A stretch of DNA of 64,000 nucleotides from Peptacetobacter sp900550335. GTDB taxonomy: Bacteria > Bacillota > Clostridia > Peptostreptococcales > Peptostreptococcaceae. Numbering within the stretch: the first letter of the stretch is position 1; each line of letters starts with the position of its first letter. The notes beneath the pieces were generated by a model. The model was not told where the DNA came from. It worked only from the letters and a program-made list of their open reading frames with translations, and made no database searches. The position numbers were made by a program, and so were the translations under genes. Below are positions 53,737 to 61,626 of the stretch, piece by piece. Where the stretch lies: the NCBI RefSeq assembly GCF_047528295.1, contig NZ_CP180001.1:62001-126000 (forward strand), given 5' to 3'.

Positions 53737-54351
53737 ATAGAACTAGAACGGAAAAATAGAATTATTGAATATCCTATATCTACAAAAGCCGAATATATAA
53801 CAAATAAAGATATTGATTATAGGATATATCTAACATTTTTAAAAGATAGCACCTACAACAAAAGTTTAGATTTTAGATACATTTATAATAGTAATTATTA
53901 TTCAAATAAAGGCTATTTTTTAAAAAAGTTGAACATCAGCAAAGGTAATTTAAACAAATTAATCAGAAAATTTTTGAAATTTAATCTAGTTGTTAAAGAT
54001 ACAATATTTAATGATAATCTTGAACTAAAACTAATATACAAATTTAATGAACTAGAAAGCAATTTTGTTCTATTATCTGATAAAGAAATAGAAAAGCTTT
54101 TAACATTAACAAGTAACGAAATAAAGGTTTATCTAGTATTAAGATATACATTATATGATTATAGCTGGCGAAATATTGAACTAAGCTATATAGCTAAAAA
54201 TATTGGATTATCTGAAACGAATACAGCCAGGACTATAAAAAAATATATTGATAATCTAAAAGAAAAAGATCTGATTGACTATAGTTATTATTTTGAATTT
54301 ATTGAAGAAAAAAATATAAAAAGATATAAATTTAGAATAAAAAAATATTAA
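53737..54351 (+). CDS. Replication-initiator-like winged-helix protein, apparent ATA start
   Basis: The frame is open from 53734 and gives about 205 residues. A good ribosome site (AAAGAGGTG, 53721-53729) stands 7 nt before ATA at 53737; no ATG, GTG or TTG lies near it, and the first ATG (53929 region is TTG/AAC) would remove 64 conserved-looking residues. Two helix-turn-helix segments are visible: KKLNISKGNLNKLIRKFLKF and SYIAKNIGLSETNTARTIKK, each followed by a strand, as in plasmid Rep and DnaD-type proteins. Either a non-canonical start is used or an ATG-to-ATA mutation has weakened the gene. Function is inferred from fold and context. Confidence 0.6.
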   Translation: MELERKNRIIEYPISTKAEYITNKDIDYRIYLTFLKDSTYNKSLDFRYIYNSNYYSNKGYFLKKLNISKGNLNKLIRKFLKFNLVVKDTIFNDNLELKLIYKFNELESNFVLLSDKEIEKLLTLTSNEIKVYLVLRYTLYDYSWRNIELSYIAKNIGLSETNTARTIKKYIDNLKEKDLIDYSYYFEFIEEKNIKRYKFRIKKY

Positions 54352-54387
54352 ATTGTATTTTAGTTAAAGAGAATTTTCTTTTTACGA

Positions 54388-54453
54388 TTCAACTTTAGTT
54401 GAAGTGGAAAAAGCTATAATATTGACTATAATTAACTATAATAAAACTATAAT
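54388..54453. repeat. Iteron-like CTATAAT repeats after the Rep-like gene
   Basis: CTATAAT occurs at 54414-54420, 54426-54432, 54436-54442 and 54447-54453, with centres 12, 10 and 11 bp apart, about one helical turn. Just before them is TTCAACTTTAGTTGAA (54388-54403), an inverted repeat. Placed beside a Rep-like gene they look like iterons or an operator. The rest of 54454-54758 shows nothing else clear. Confidence 0.5.
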
Positions 54454-54758
54454 TTGTAAGTACTTTAGGAGTAAGTAATATACTAAGATTGATTCAGTAA
54501 CATACTCGAAAGGAGTTTCAGAATTGCAATTTTTGACTCGATAGTATTTACTCACAAAAATTTGACTTGTTTATTATTTGGTTTAATTCCCAATTTAATA
54601 AAATCTAAAAACTAAAATTATAAAAAATAATAAAAAAAAAGAACAAAAAAGATAATTTTTTGCTCTAAAAATGAATAATAAATTAAAATTTTCGCATATA
54701 TATTATATCACTTTTAGAGAGTTTTTAGTATCTTTTTTATTCTAGAAAGAGGTATTAA

Positions 54759-55454
54759 ATGATATACAATTTAGAACAAATAAAACGGCGGTGTGATAAA
54801 GAAAAAGGTAAATTATTCACTATACCAAAGAATATTGTAGGTAAAAGAAGTGAAGCCTATCCAATAGATACACCTACTACTTATATGAGAAAATGGGATT
54901 TTAAAGATATGCCAGCTGAAGTATTAGCTAAATATGGACTAGAGCCTAAAGAATACTATTATTGTGGTTCACATACTCAACGCACTCAAAAACAAAGAGA
55001 TTATTTATTATATTATGATATAGTTATAAGAAAATCAAAGAATAAAGCATCAGAAAAATTAAGAGAATTTTTTATTAACTATGTAAATTATTATGCTAAT
55101 GAAAAAAACGAGGATATTATTGAAATTGTTAAAGGTTTCTTTGAAGCAGAAAAAATGATTTATTTAGACAATAGAAATGATGCTGAAAAAATAGAAAGGT
55201 TTGAAAATGATAAACTATTAATCAGACAGTTTAAGGGTGAACCTATAGTATTATTATCTGATAGTAATAAAGATACAACTTTAAAATTCAATAAAGATAA
55301 AAATAAATTTATTGAATATCGTTCGCACATAGGAGAATTTAAAGAAAATATAAATAATCTATTAGCAGATTTAGTTGTTAGAGGAATGAAAGATCCAAAT
55401 AAAATAAATGAGTTTATATCTTATTGGTTTGAAAATGTTGAATTTAAGGAGTAA
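54759..55454 (+). CDS. Hypothetical protein, island
   Basis: 231 residues, soluble and highly charged. KGKLFTIPKNIVGKRSEAYP is followed by TTYMRKWDFKDMPAEVLAKY, YYCGSHTQRTQKQRDYLLYY and a helical half ending ISYWFENVEFKE. Nothing matches a family I know. The ATG follows AGAAAGAGG. Three small genes follow in close spacing (3 bp and ~20 bp gaps), so it heads a four-gene unit. Confidence 0.65.
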   Translation: MIYNLEQIKRRCDKEKGKLFTIPKNIVGKRSEAYPIDTPTTYMRKWDFKDMPAEVLAKYGLEPKEYYYCGSHTQRTQKQRDYLLYYDIVIRKSKNKASEKLREFFINYVNYYANEKNEDIIEIVKGFFEAEKMIYLDNRNDAEKIERFENDKLLIRQFKGEPIVLLSDSNKDTTLKFNKDKNKFIEYRSHIGEFKENINNLLADLVVRGMKDPNKINEFISYWFENVEFKE

Positions 55455-55457
55455 AAA

Positions 55458-55643
55458 ATGAATAAAAAATATATTATTGAACGTGAAGAATATCAGCAAT
55501 TTATATGTGATAACTTACACGCACTACTAAATACAGGTTTATCAGATGATAAAAAATATATTGATGTAAAAATGTTAGAACTAGCATATAAATTATTAAT
55601 ATCTGATTTATATGAAATGGCAGATGTATTAATAAAATATTAA
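55458..55643 (+). CDS. Small hypothetical protein, island
   Basis: 61 residues, acidic and probably helical (EREEYQQFICDNLHALLNTG, then VKMLELAYKLLISDLYEMAD). The ATG follows TTAAGGAG and starts 3 bp after the preceding stop, which suggests coupling. No known domain. Confidence 0.6.
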   Translation: MNKKYIIEREEYQQFICDNLHALLNTGLSDDKKYIDVKMLELAYKLLISDLYEMADVLIKY

Positions 55644-55666
55644 AATTAAAAGGAGATATAAAGATT

Positions 55667-55984
55667 ATGATAAAACTAAAAAGAAATATGATAGATTACG
55701 AAAATTATATAGAAATAGTGGGTAAATTAGCCTTTGAATTAACAACTCAGTTAGGTTATGATTATAATTATCAAATGGTAGAACTAGAACAGATAGAAAA
55801 TTTATTTAGAGAATACTATCATGAATTAAAAGATAATTCAGAGGTTGTAACATCTTCACTACTAGAAACTAAAGAAGATTATATCAATAGCTATAAAGAA
55901 TGTATAAAAAACAAAGAAAATGAAATAAAAGAATTAAATAAGATAATAGAAGAATATAAAAATAATACTAGTTTAAAACGGTAA
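55667..55984 (+). CDS. Small hypothetical protein with coiled coil, island
   Basis: 105 residues. The C-terminal third is a strongly charged helix with heptad pattern (KECIKNKENEIKELNKIIEE), likely a coiled coil. The first part (MIDYENYIEIVGKLAFELTT) looks helical. The ATG follows AAAGGAG. Followed by a terminator; function unknown. Confidence 0.6.
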   Translation: MIKLKRNMIDYENYIEIVGKLAFELTTQLGYDYNYQMVELEQIENLFREYYHELKDNSEVVTSSLLETKEDYINSYKECIKNKENEIKELNKIIEEYKNNTSLKR

Positions 55985-55991
55985 TAGATAA

Positions 55992-56028
55992 ATTTAAGAG
56001 AGTAGGATTAATTTCTTACTCTCTTTTT
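55992..56028 (+). terminator. Terminator after the island small genes
   Basis: AGAGAGTA pairs with TACTCTCT around a short loop, followed by TTTTTTT. Confidence 0.8.
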
Positions 56029-56141
56029 TTATTTATCAAAAATTGACAAAAATAATATTTTAGTGTTATAGTGTACCCAAAAAGTAAAGCTAATTAATTT
56101 GTTGTTATTCACTTAAATTAATATTAAATGAGGTGAAATAT

Positions 56142-57275
56142 ATGAACAAATTAGTTAAAAATTATGGTGGTGGAGTTAGAAAAAAAGGTAATGTTTATTA
56201 TTACTTTTTTGAGGGAAAATCACTAAATGATAAAAAAAGAAATAGAATTGAAAAATCAGCAAGAACAAGTAATAAATCTGAAGCCCTTAAATTATTAGAA
56301 AAAGCAATTGAAGAATACTATATGTCAGAAATAGACTTCACTCTCTCAGATATTTCTTTTGCTGAAGCTAGAGAAAAATTTTTATCTGAATATGTTGCTA
56401 ATGATTTGAAAGATAGTACTTATACAAACTATAAACAAAAATTGAATAAACCACAGATAAAGGTGTTAGAAATATATCTATTAAAAGATATAAGAGCCAA
56501 ACATATTCAAAATATCATTGATGATATGGCTTTAAATGGCTTTTCTAAGAATATGGTAAAGAATACCTTAAGAACTATATCTAGTTTATTCAACTTTTGT
56601 ATTAGAGCTGAATTGATAAAAGATAATCCTTGCGATAAAGTTGTTATGCCTAGTAAACTAACTCAACCAGAAAGAAAAGTTGCTTTGACAAATAAAGAAG
56701 CAAAAAAGATACTTAATAGATTTAAAAATACTCATTGGTATCTATCTCTTATGTTGCCCTTATATACCGGTATGCGACGTGGTGAATGTTGTGGTTTACG
56801 TTGGAAAAATGTTGATTTAGATAAAGGTATAATTTATGTTAGGGAAAACCTAACTCAAGACAAGGATAAAAAATGGATTATTAGCACACCAAAAACAAAA
56901 TCTAGTATTAGAACTATAAATATACCTTTACCATTATTGGAAGCTTTAAAATGGCAATTGGAACGTAATAAATCTAATAACGTAGCTACAAATTCAGATA
57001 CTCACGTACTTATTCGAGATAACGGAAGTATAATAACTAATGATACTCTTAAATATCTATCTAGAGTTATTAATTATGATTTAGGTATTAAATTCAACTA
57101 CCATAATCTTAGACATACCTATGCTACTCTTTTGATTGAAAAAGGTGCAAATATCAAAGATGTATCTGTTTTATTAGGTCACGCAAGTATCAAAACAACA
57201 ATGGATATTTACGTTAATAATACGGATAATATGAGAGATAAAACTTTAAATATTCTTAATACACTTTATGAGTAA
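56142..57275 (+). CDS. int: Tyrosine recombinase, phage-type integrase
   Basis: 377 residues from the ATG at 56142 (GAGGTG 6 nt upstream; a GTG at 56133 is within the ribosome site). The N-terminus has an AP2-like arm-binding domain (YGGGVRKKGNVYYYFFEGKS), followed by a SAM-like core-binding domain. The catalytic domain carries R in LYTGMRRGECCGLRW, HNLRHTYATLLIEKG, and LLGHASIKTTMDIYVN with the tyrosine nucleophile. It would insert the island into the rlmD 3' end. Its right-hand arm repeats lie immediately downstream. Confidence 0.95.
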   Translation: MNKLVKNYGGGVRKKGNVYYYFFEGKSLNDKKRNRIEKSARTSNKSEALKLLEKAIEEYYMSEIDFTLSDISFAEAREKFLSEYVANDLKDSTYTNYKQKLNKPQIKVLEIYLLKDIRAKHIQNIIDDMALNGFSKNMVKNTLRTISSLFNFCIRAELIKDNPCDKVVMPSKLTQPERKVALTNKEAKKILNRFKNTHWYLSLMLPLYTGMRRGECCGLRWKNVDLDKGIIYVRENLTQDKDKKWIISTPKTKSSIRTINIPLPLLEALKWQLERNKSNNVATNSDTHVLIRDNGSIITNDTLKYLSRVINYDLGIKFNYHNLRHTYATLLIEKGANIKDVSVLLGHASIKTTMDIYVNNTDNMRDKTLNILNTLYE

Positions 57276-57293
57276 AAAGTCAAAATTTAAAAA

Positions 57294-57446
57294 TGGCGAC
57301 AGTTTGGCGACACCTATAAAAAAAATGGCGACAGTTTAACCACCTTCTATCAAAGCTATACCAACACTTATAGCGATTAGTAAAAATCAACTTTTTCAAA
57401 ACAAGAAAAAAATCAGCTTAAAAATGGTGGAAATTGGCGACAGTTT
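57294..57446. repeat. Integrase arm-type repeats (TGGCGACAGTTT)
   Basis: TGGCGACAGTTT occurs at 57294-57305, 57326-57337 and 57435-57446, plus a partial TTGGCGACACC near 57304-57314. They lie between the integrase stop and attR and are the usual form of arm-binding sites. No matching copies were seen near attL. Confidence 0.65.
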
Positions 57447-57468
57447 TTCTATTTTATACAATAAAAAA

Positions 57469-57501
57469 GGTACTCATCAAATAACAACGAGTACCTAAAA
57501 A
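57469..57501. terminator. Hairpin before attR
   Basis: GGTACTC pairs with GAGTACC, between the arm repeats and attR; it would terminate the minus-strand rlmD transcript or the plus-strand integrase transcript. Confidence 0.6.
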
Positions 57502-57517
57502 CTAGCATTTTCAATAC

Positions 57518-57557
57518 ATTAGCACTGACATGCCATATTCATTATCTTGTATAATTT
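57518..57557. repeat. attR of the rlmD island
   Basis: The 40 bp are identical to 50737-50776 and restore the last codons and stop of rlmD. Confidence 0.85.
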
Positions 57558-58895
57558 TACAACACTTTCACAGTGAGGAGTATTAGGGAACATGTCCATG
57601 CACTTAACCTTCTCTGGCACATATCCATACCCTATAAAATCTTTTAAATCATCAACTAAAGTCTTTGGATTACAAGAAATATACACTATCTCCTTAGCTC
57701 CGAAATCGCATATATCCTTTATCGCCTGCTTGTGTATACCTGGTCTTGGAGGGTCTACTATTATTAAATCTGGCTTAACATCTAAGCTCTTAACAGTATC
57801 CTTAACATCTCCAGCTATAAATTCGCAGTTGTCTAATCCATTTAACTTAGCATTTTCATTAGCTGCAACAACAGCCTCTTCTATTATCTCTATACCATAT
57901 ACTTTCTTAGCTTTTTCTGCCATTAACTGACCTATTGAGCCTGTTCCACTGTATAAGTCGAAAACAACCTTATTAGAATGATCTCCAATAAAATCTCTAG
58001 CTATAGTATAAAGCTGCTCTGCACCTTTTGTATTTGTCTGGAAGAATGAGAATGGAGATATTTTAAATTTAAGTCCTAATATCTCTTCATGTAGATAATC
58101 TACACCGTATAATATTCTCATCTCATCACACTGAACTGCATCTGCAAGTCCGTCATTTATAGTGTGAAGTATGCTAACTACATTTCCTTTTAATTCTAAC
58201 CCGTTTATCATATCGGCAAATTTGCTCATATCAAACTCGCACTGAGATGATGTTACTATATTTACCATTATTTCATCTGTGTGTATACCTTTTCTAACTA
58301 CAAGGTTTCTTAAATATCCCTCGTGGTTTACAACTCTGTAGTATGGTAATTCTGCATTCTGGAAGAATGCTAAAGACTCTTTTAATATTGTGTTGAAATC
58401 AGAATCAACTAACATACATCCGTCAACTGTCTGTATATCTATATGTCTACCTTTTTTGTGAAGTCCAAGTGTAAGTGGTCCACCTTTTACTTCATCACCA
58501 AAAGTGTATTCCATTTTATTTCTGTATCCAACATTGTCAGGACTTCCCTGAACACCTAAAAACTCAAATCCTCTTATTCCAGCATCTTCAAATAGTTCAA
58601 GCACCTGTTCTTCTTTTATTTCAAGCTGTTTTGCGTAGTCAACAGAAAGCATAGTACATCCACCACAACCTTCAAAGTGAGGACAAACTTTTGCAGTTTC
58701 TATTGGAGATCTTTCTAAAAGCTCTACCATTTTAACATCTGCCTTACCTCTTCCAGTTCTTTTAACAGCAGCTTTAACTTTCTGTCCTTTTATTCCGCCT
58801 TTCATCTTTATTCTTCTATCTCCATACTGGCTTATACTCACTCCGCCAAATTCCATTTTACCGATTTCAAATTCGATTATATCTCTCTTTTTCAC
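57519..58895 (-). CDS. rlmD: 23S rRNA (uracil-C5)-methyltransferase, RlmD/RumA type
   Basis: 458 residues. TRAM domain at the N-terminus, then the [4Fe-4S] ligands in VCPHFEGCGGCTM, the SAM site DLYSGTGSIGQLMA, the Asp/Pro motif LIIVDPPRPGIHKQ and the catalytic Cys in EIVYISCNPKTLVDD. It methylates U1939 of 23S rRNA. The start is GTG at 58895 after TAGGAGG. The last 39 bp belong to the island repeat, so the C-terminus NMACQC is supplied by the element and the gene stays intact. Confidence 0.92.
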   Translation of the reverse strand: MKKRDIIEFEIGKMEFGGVSISQYGDRRIKMKGGIKGQKVKAAVKRTGRGKADVKMVELLERSPIETAKVCPHFEGCGGCTMLSVDYAKQLEIKEEQVLELFEDAGIRGFEFLGVQGSPDNVGYRNKMEYTFGDEVKGGPLTLGLHKKGRHIDIQTVDGCMLVDSDFNTILKESLAFFQNAELPYYRVVNHEGYLRNLVVRKGIHTDEIMVNIVTSSQCEFDMSKFADMINGLELKGNVVSILHTINDGLADAVQCDEMRILYGVDYLHEEILGLKFKISPFSFFQTNTKGAEQLYTIARDFIGDHSNKVVFDLYSGTGSIGQLMAEKAKKVYGIEIIEEAVVAANENAKLNGLDNCEFIAGDVKDTVKSLDVKPDLIIVDPPRPGIHKQAIKDICDFGAKEIVYISCNPKTLVDDLKDFIGYGYVPEKVKCMDMFPNTPHCESVVKLYKIMNMACQC

Positions 58896-58997
58896 GATTA
58901 CCTCCTATTTTATAAATATATTTTAAATATACGCTATATTTACTAATATTTTATCTTTTGATTATATTATTTCCGTAAGACTCTTTGGATAATATAT

Positions 58998-59723
58998 CTA
59001 TTCTCTTACTTCTATTAATTTAACTTCTTCGTCTGTAAGCTCTCTATACTCACCTAGTTCCAGCGTTTCATCTAATTTTAAAGCTCCCATAGAAAGTCTT
59101 TTTAGATATACCACAGTCTTTCCAACACTTTCAAACATTCTCTTAACCTGATGGAATTTTCCCTCGTGTATTGTAAGTTCTATCTCTGAAATATCATCAG
59201 ATTTTAATATTACAAGCTCTGAAGGCATAGTTTCGTATCCATCGTCTAAAACCACACCCTGCTTGAATGCCTCAATATCTTCTTCAGTTACTTTTCCGTC
59301 TATTTTAGCATAGTATGTTTTTGGAACGTGCTTTTTAGGTGATAATACTCTATGTGCAAGCTGCCCATCGTTAGTCAACACAAGAAGTCCCTCAGTATCT
59401 TTGTCCAATCTTCCAACTGGAAATGGTTCGAATACTAAATACTCATCGTCTATTAAATCAAGCACTATTGGATCGTGTTTATCAAACGTCGCAGAAATAT
59501 ATCCATCTGGTTTATTCATCATTAGGTATATAAATTCTCTGTAGTTTATCTTCTCTCCGTTGAACACTATTTCATCTATATCAGTATCCACTTGAAGCCC
59601 TGGATTAGAAACTGCTTTTCCGTTTACAAAAACAAGACCTTGTTTACAGAATTTTTTAAGCTCAGCTCTACTTCCATATCCTAAGTTAGATAACACCTTG
59701 TCTACTCTTTGTTTCTTAGCCAA
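58998..59723 (-). CDS. Pseudouridine synthase, RsuA/RluB family
   Basis: 241 residues. An N-terminal S4 RNA-binding domain (KVLSNLGYGSRAELKKFCKQ) precedes the catalytic core with PVGRLDKDTEGLLVLTNDGQ, the Asp nucleophile motif, then HRVLSPKKHVPKTYY and EGKFHQVKRMF. These enzymes make pseudouridine at 16S position 516 (RsuA) or 23S positions. The start is TTG at 59723 after AAAGGAGGG. It is ~100 bp from rlmD on the same strand, so both may be rRNA-modification genes in one transcript. Confidence 0.9.
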   Translation of the reverse strand: MAKKQRVDKVLSNLGYGSRAELKKFCKQGLVFVNGKAVSNPGLQVDTDIDEIVFNGEKINYREFIYLMMNKPDGYISATFDKHDPIVLDLIDDEYLVFEPFPVGRLDKDTEGLLVLTNDGQLAHRVLSPKKHVPKTYYAKIDGKVTEEDIEAFKQGVVLDDGYETMPSELVILKSDDISEIELTIHEGKFHQVKRMFESVGKTVVYLKRLSMGALKLDETLELGEYRELTDEEVKLIEVRE

Positions 59724-60036
59724 AATTTTCCCTCCTTTTTCAATTTTTATTTACATCATCGTATATTTTTCGCTTAAATCATAATATATTAATATTATCA
59801 TTTTTTATCTTCAATTAACAGAAAAAAATCCGTTTATCTCAAGCAATAATCAGATTTTCAAAATTTTATTATAAAAAATCAGTAAAAATATCAGAAAAAA
59901 TATTAACTCTAAATTTTTTTCAAAAAGAAAATGTTTGCAACACACTGTTTTTCAATTTAGTCTATACCTTTTTTGTTTTTCTCTGTATAATATATTTGAT
60001 GGATAAATTTTTATAAGTTTATAGGAGGAATTTAAA

Positions 60037-60963
60037 ATGGCTTTAATTACTACTAAAGAAATGTTTAAAAAAGCTTACGAAGGCGGATACGCTATAGGTG
60101 CCTTCAACATAAGTGACTTAGAACAGTTACAGGGTGTATTAGAAGGAGCAAAAGCTAAAAACTCATACGTTATGATACAGGCTTCTAAATCAGCTATACA
60201 GTATGCTGGACCTCATACATTAGTTGAAATGGTAAAAGCTGCATCTGATGAAATAGGTGTAGACGTTGCTCTTCACTTAGACCACGGTCCAAACTTTGAA
60301 GCAGTTAAATCTTGCATAGATGCTGGATTCACTTCAGTTATGATAGATGGATCTCACTTCGATTTCGAAGAAAACGTAAGAGTTACTAAAGAAGTTGTTG
60401 ACTACGCTCACGAAAGAGGAGTTGTTGTTGAAGCTGAATTAGGTGTATTAGCTGGTGTTGAAGATGAAGTAAGCTCAGATGTACACAAATACACTGACCC
60501 AGACGAAGCAGTTGAATTCGTTGAAAGAACAGGAGTTGACTCATTAGCTATAGCTATAGGTACTTCTCACGGTGCTTTCAAATTCAAAGGTGAAGCTGAA
60601 TTAAAATTCGACATATTAGAAGAAATACAGAACAAATTACCAGGATTCCCAATAGTACTTCACGGCGCTTCAGCAGTTGATCAGGAATCAGTTGCTACTT
60701 GTAATGAATTCGGTGGAAACATAGCTGGTGCTAAAGGTGTTCCAGTTGACATGTTAAGAAAAGCATCTTCAATGGCAGTTTGCAAAATAAACATGGATAC
60801 TGACTTAAGATTAGCTATGACTGCAGCAGTAAGAAAATACTTAGCTGAAAACCCATCTCAGTTCGACCCAAGAAAATACTTAGGTGCTGGTAAAGATGCT
60901 ATACAGGCTGTTGTAGAAAGCAAAATAGATAACGTTCTAGGATCAGAAAACTCTATAAACTAA
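60037..60963 (+). CDS. fba: Fructose-1,6-bisphosphate aldolase, class II
   Basis: 308 residues of the class II zinc aldolase, a glycolytic enzyme. Metal and substrate motifs: ALHLDHGPNFEAVKSCIDAG, VMIDGSHFDFEENVRVTKEV, VEAELGVLAGVED, AIGTSHGAFKFKGEAELKFD, VLHGASAV and KINMDTDLRLAMTAAVRKYL. All Zn-binding His residues are present. The ATG follows TAGGAGG. Codon use is strongly biased, consistent with high expression. It is monocistronic with a strong terminator. Confidence 0.96.
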   Translation: MALITTKEMFKKAYEGGYAIGAFNISDLEQLQGVLEGAKAKNSYVMIQASKSAIQYAGPHTLVEMVKAASDEIGVDVALHLDHGPNFEAVKSCIDAGFTSVMIDGSHFDFEENVRVTKEVVDYAHERGVVVEAELGVLAGVEDEVSSDVHKYTDPDEAVEFVERTGVDSLAIAIGTSHGAFKFKGEAELKFDILEEIQNKLPGFPIVLHGASAVDQESVATCNEFGGNIAGAKGVPVDMLRKASSMAVCKINMDTDLRLAMTAAVRKYLAENPSQFDPRKYLGAGKDAIQAVVESKIDNVLGSENSIN

Positions 60964-60995
60964 TTGTATTTTGATTTCAATTTGAAAATTTCTTG

Positions 60996-61027
60996 AAAGT
61001 GTGGCTTTTGCTACACTTTCTTTTTTT
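60996..61027 (+). terminator. fba terminator
   Basis: GAAAGTGTGGC pairs with GCTACACTTTC (one mismatch), followed by TTTTTTT. Confidence 0.85.
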
Positions 61028-61033
61028 ATAATC

Positions 61034-61062
61034 TTGACATATTTTGTATTTGGGTATATTAT
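61034..61062 (+). promoter_or_regulatory. Near-consensus promoter of the cysK-cysE leader
   Basis: TTGACA (61034-61039) and TATTAT (61057-61062) are separated by exactly 17 bp. The transcript would begin near 61069, 63 nt before the Cys-rich leader ORF. Confidence 0.75.
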
Positions 61063-61131
61063 CAAGTTAAAGTAAAGATAACACATATCTTAAATAAGAT
61101 AAATTTTAGAAAAGAAAGGAATGGTCATGCT

Positions 61132-61230
61132 ATGTGTTGCTGTTGTTGTTGCTACAATTTAAAACAATTAAATAACAGTATTTTTTATGGCGAGACTCTG
61201 ATTTTCTCTAAAAACGGTGTTACTCTTTAG
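61132..61230 (+). CDS. Cysteine-run leader peptide upstream of cysK
   Basis: A 32-codon ORF starting Met followed by six consecutive Cys codons (TGT TGC TGT TGT TGT TGC, 61135-61152), then YNLKQLNNSIFYGETLIFS and ending at TAG 61228-61230. An AAGGA ribosome site is 11 nt before the ATG (61132), rather long; an ATG in another frame at 61127 is closer and would read MLCVAVVVATI. It follows a near-consensus promoter and precedes a long structured region and cysK (61627). The run of Cys codons is what ribosome-mediated attenuation leaders use to sense charged tRNA-Cys. Whether it is translated is not shown. Confidence 0.65.
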   Translation: MCCCCCCYNLKQLNNSIFYGETLIFSKNGVTL

Positions 61231-61262
61231 ATTATTTGATAAAATTTTTAAAATTGAATTTC

Positions 61263-61411
61263 AAATCTATTGATGAAATAGATTTCTAATGCTGTTTTCA
61301 TAAAAAATAAATACTCGTAGCAGGCCTGATAATAATTTTTGCATATCATCCCCTTTAGATATATTTTAGCCTTTGCTTCTTACGAGTATATTTTATGGAA
61401 GCAGTTTTTTT
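61263..61411 (+). terminator. Structured leader with terminator-like stem, cysK attenuator
   Basis: AAATCTA/TAGATTT forms a hairpin at 61263-61285. Then a long imperfect stem follows: ATACTCGTA (61311-61319) pairs with TACGAGTAT, extended outward by ATAAAA with TTTTAT and by GCTG..TTTTCA with TGGAAGCAG, ending in TTTTTTT near 61411. GTAGCAG (61317-61323) inside the 5' arm is complementary to TTGCTAC (61149-61155), which covers the last Cys codon and the next one. Ribosome position on the Cys codons could therefore influence which pairing forms. The remaining 61412-61600 is AT-rich with nothing clear. Refold needed to confirm. Confidence 0.55.
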
Positions 61412-61626
61412 ATTTCAAATTTTACACATCATAATTAAAAACAAATCAAATATATTAGAGATATATCAAACATAGATATAAATACAATTCTTCAAGATGT
61501 AATCGTAATTTTTCTAGCAAGTCAATTCATGCCATAAAACAAATATCTTTATTAAAAATCCAAATAAATTTTAAATTTATACAAATAAAAATAATAGAGC
61601 AAATGGCTCAGACGGAGGAAAATATT

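Larger units (their letters stand above)
50737..57557. mobile_element. Integrated element in the 3' end of rlmD (~6.8 kb)
   Basis: Bounded by 40-bp direct repeats derived from the rlmD 3' end, with a tyrosine recombinase at the right end next to attR. It carries a membrane-anchored protein, a serine recombinase, a replication-initiator-like protein, three hypothetical genes and the integrase, all on the plus strand. Codon use is more AT-rich and less codon-biased than the flanking housekeeping genes. There are no conjugation, capsid or packaging genes, so it is a small integrative or plasmid-like element, perhaps mobilised by a helper. Confidence 0.85.

Noticed and set aside
61127..61162. Alternative short ORF (MLCVAVVVATI)
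   Set aside because: Better spaced ribosome site, but it lacks the remarkable Cys run and is in another frame. I list the Cys frame; both remain possible.
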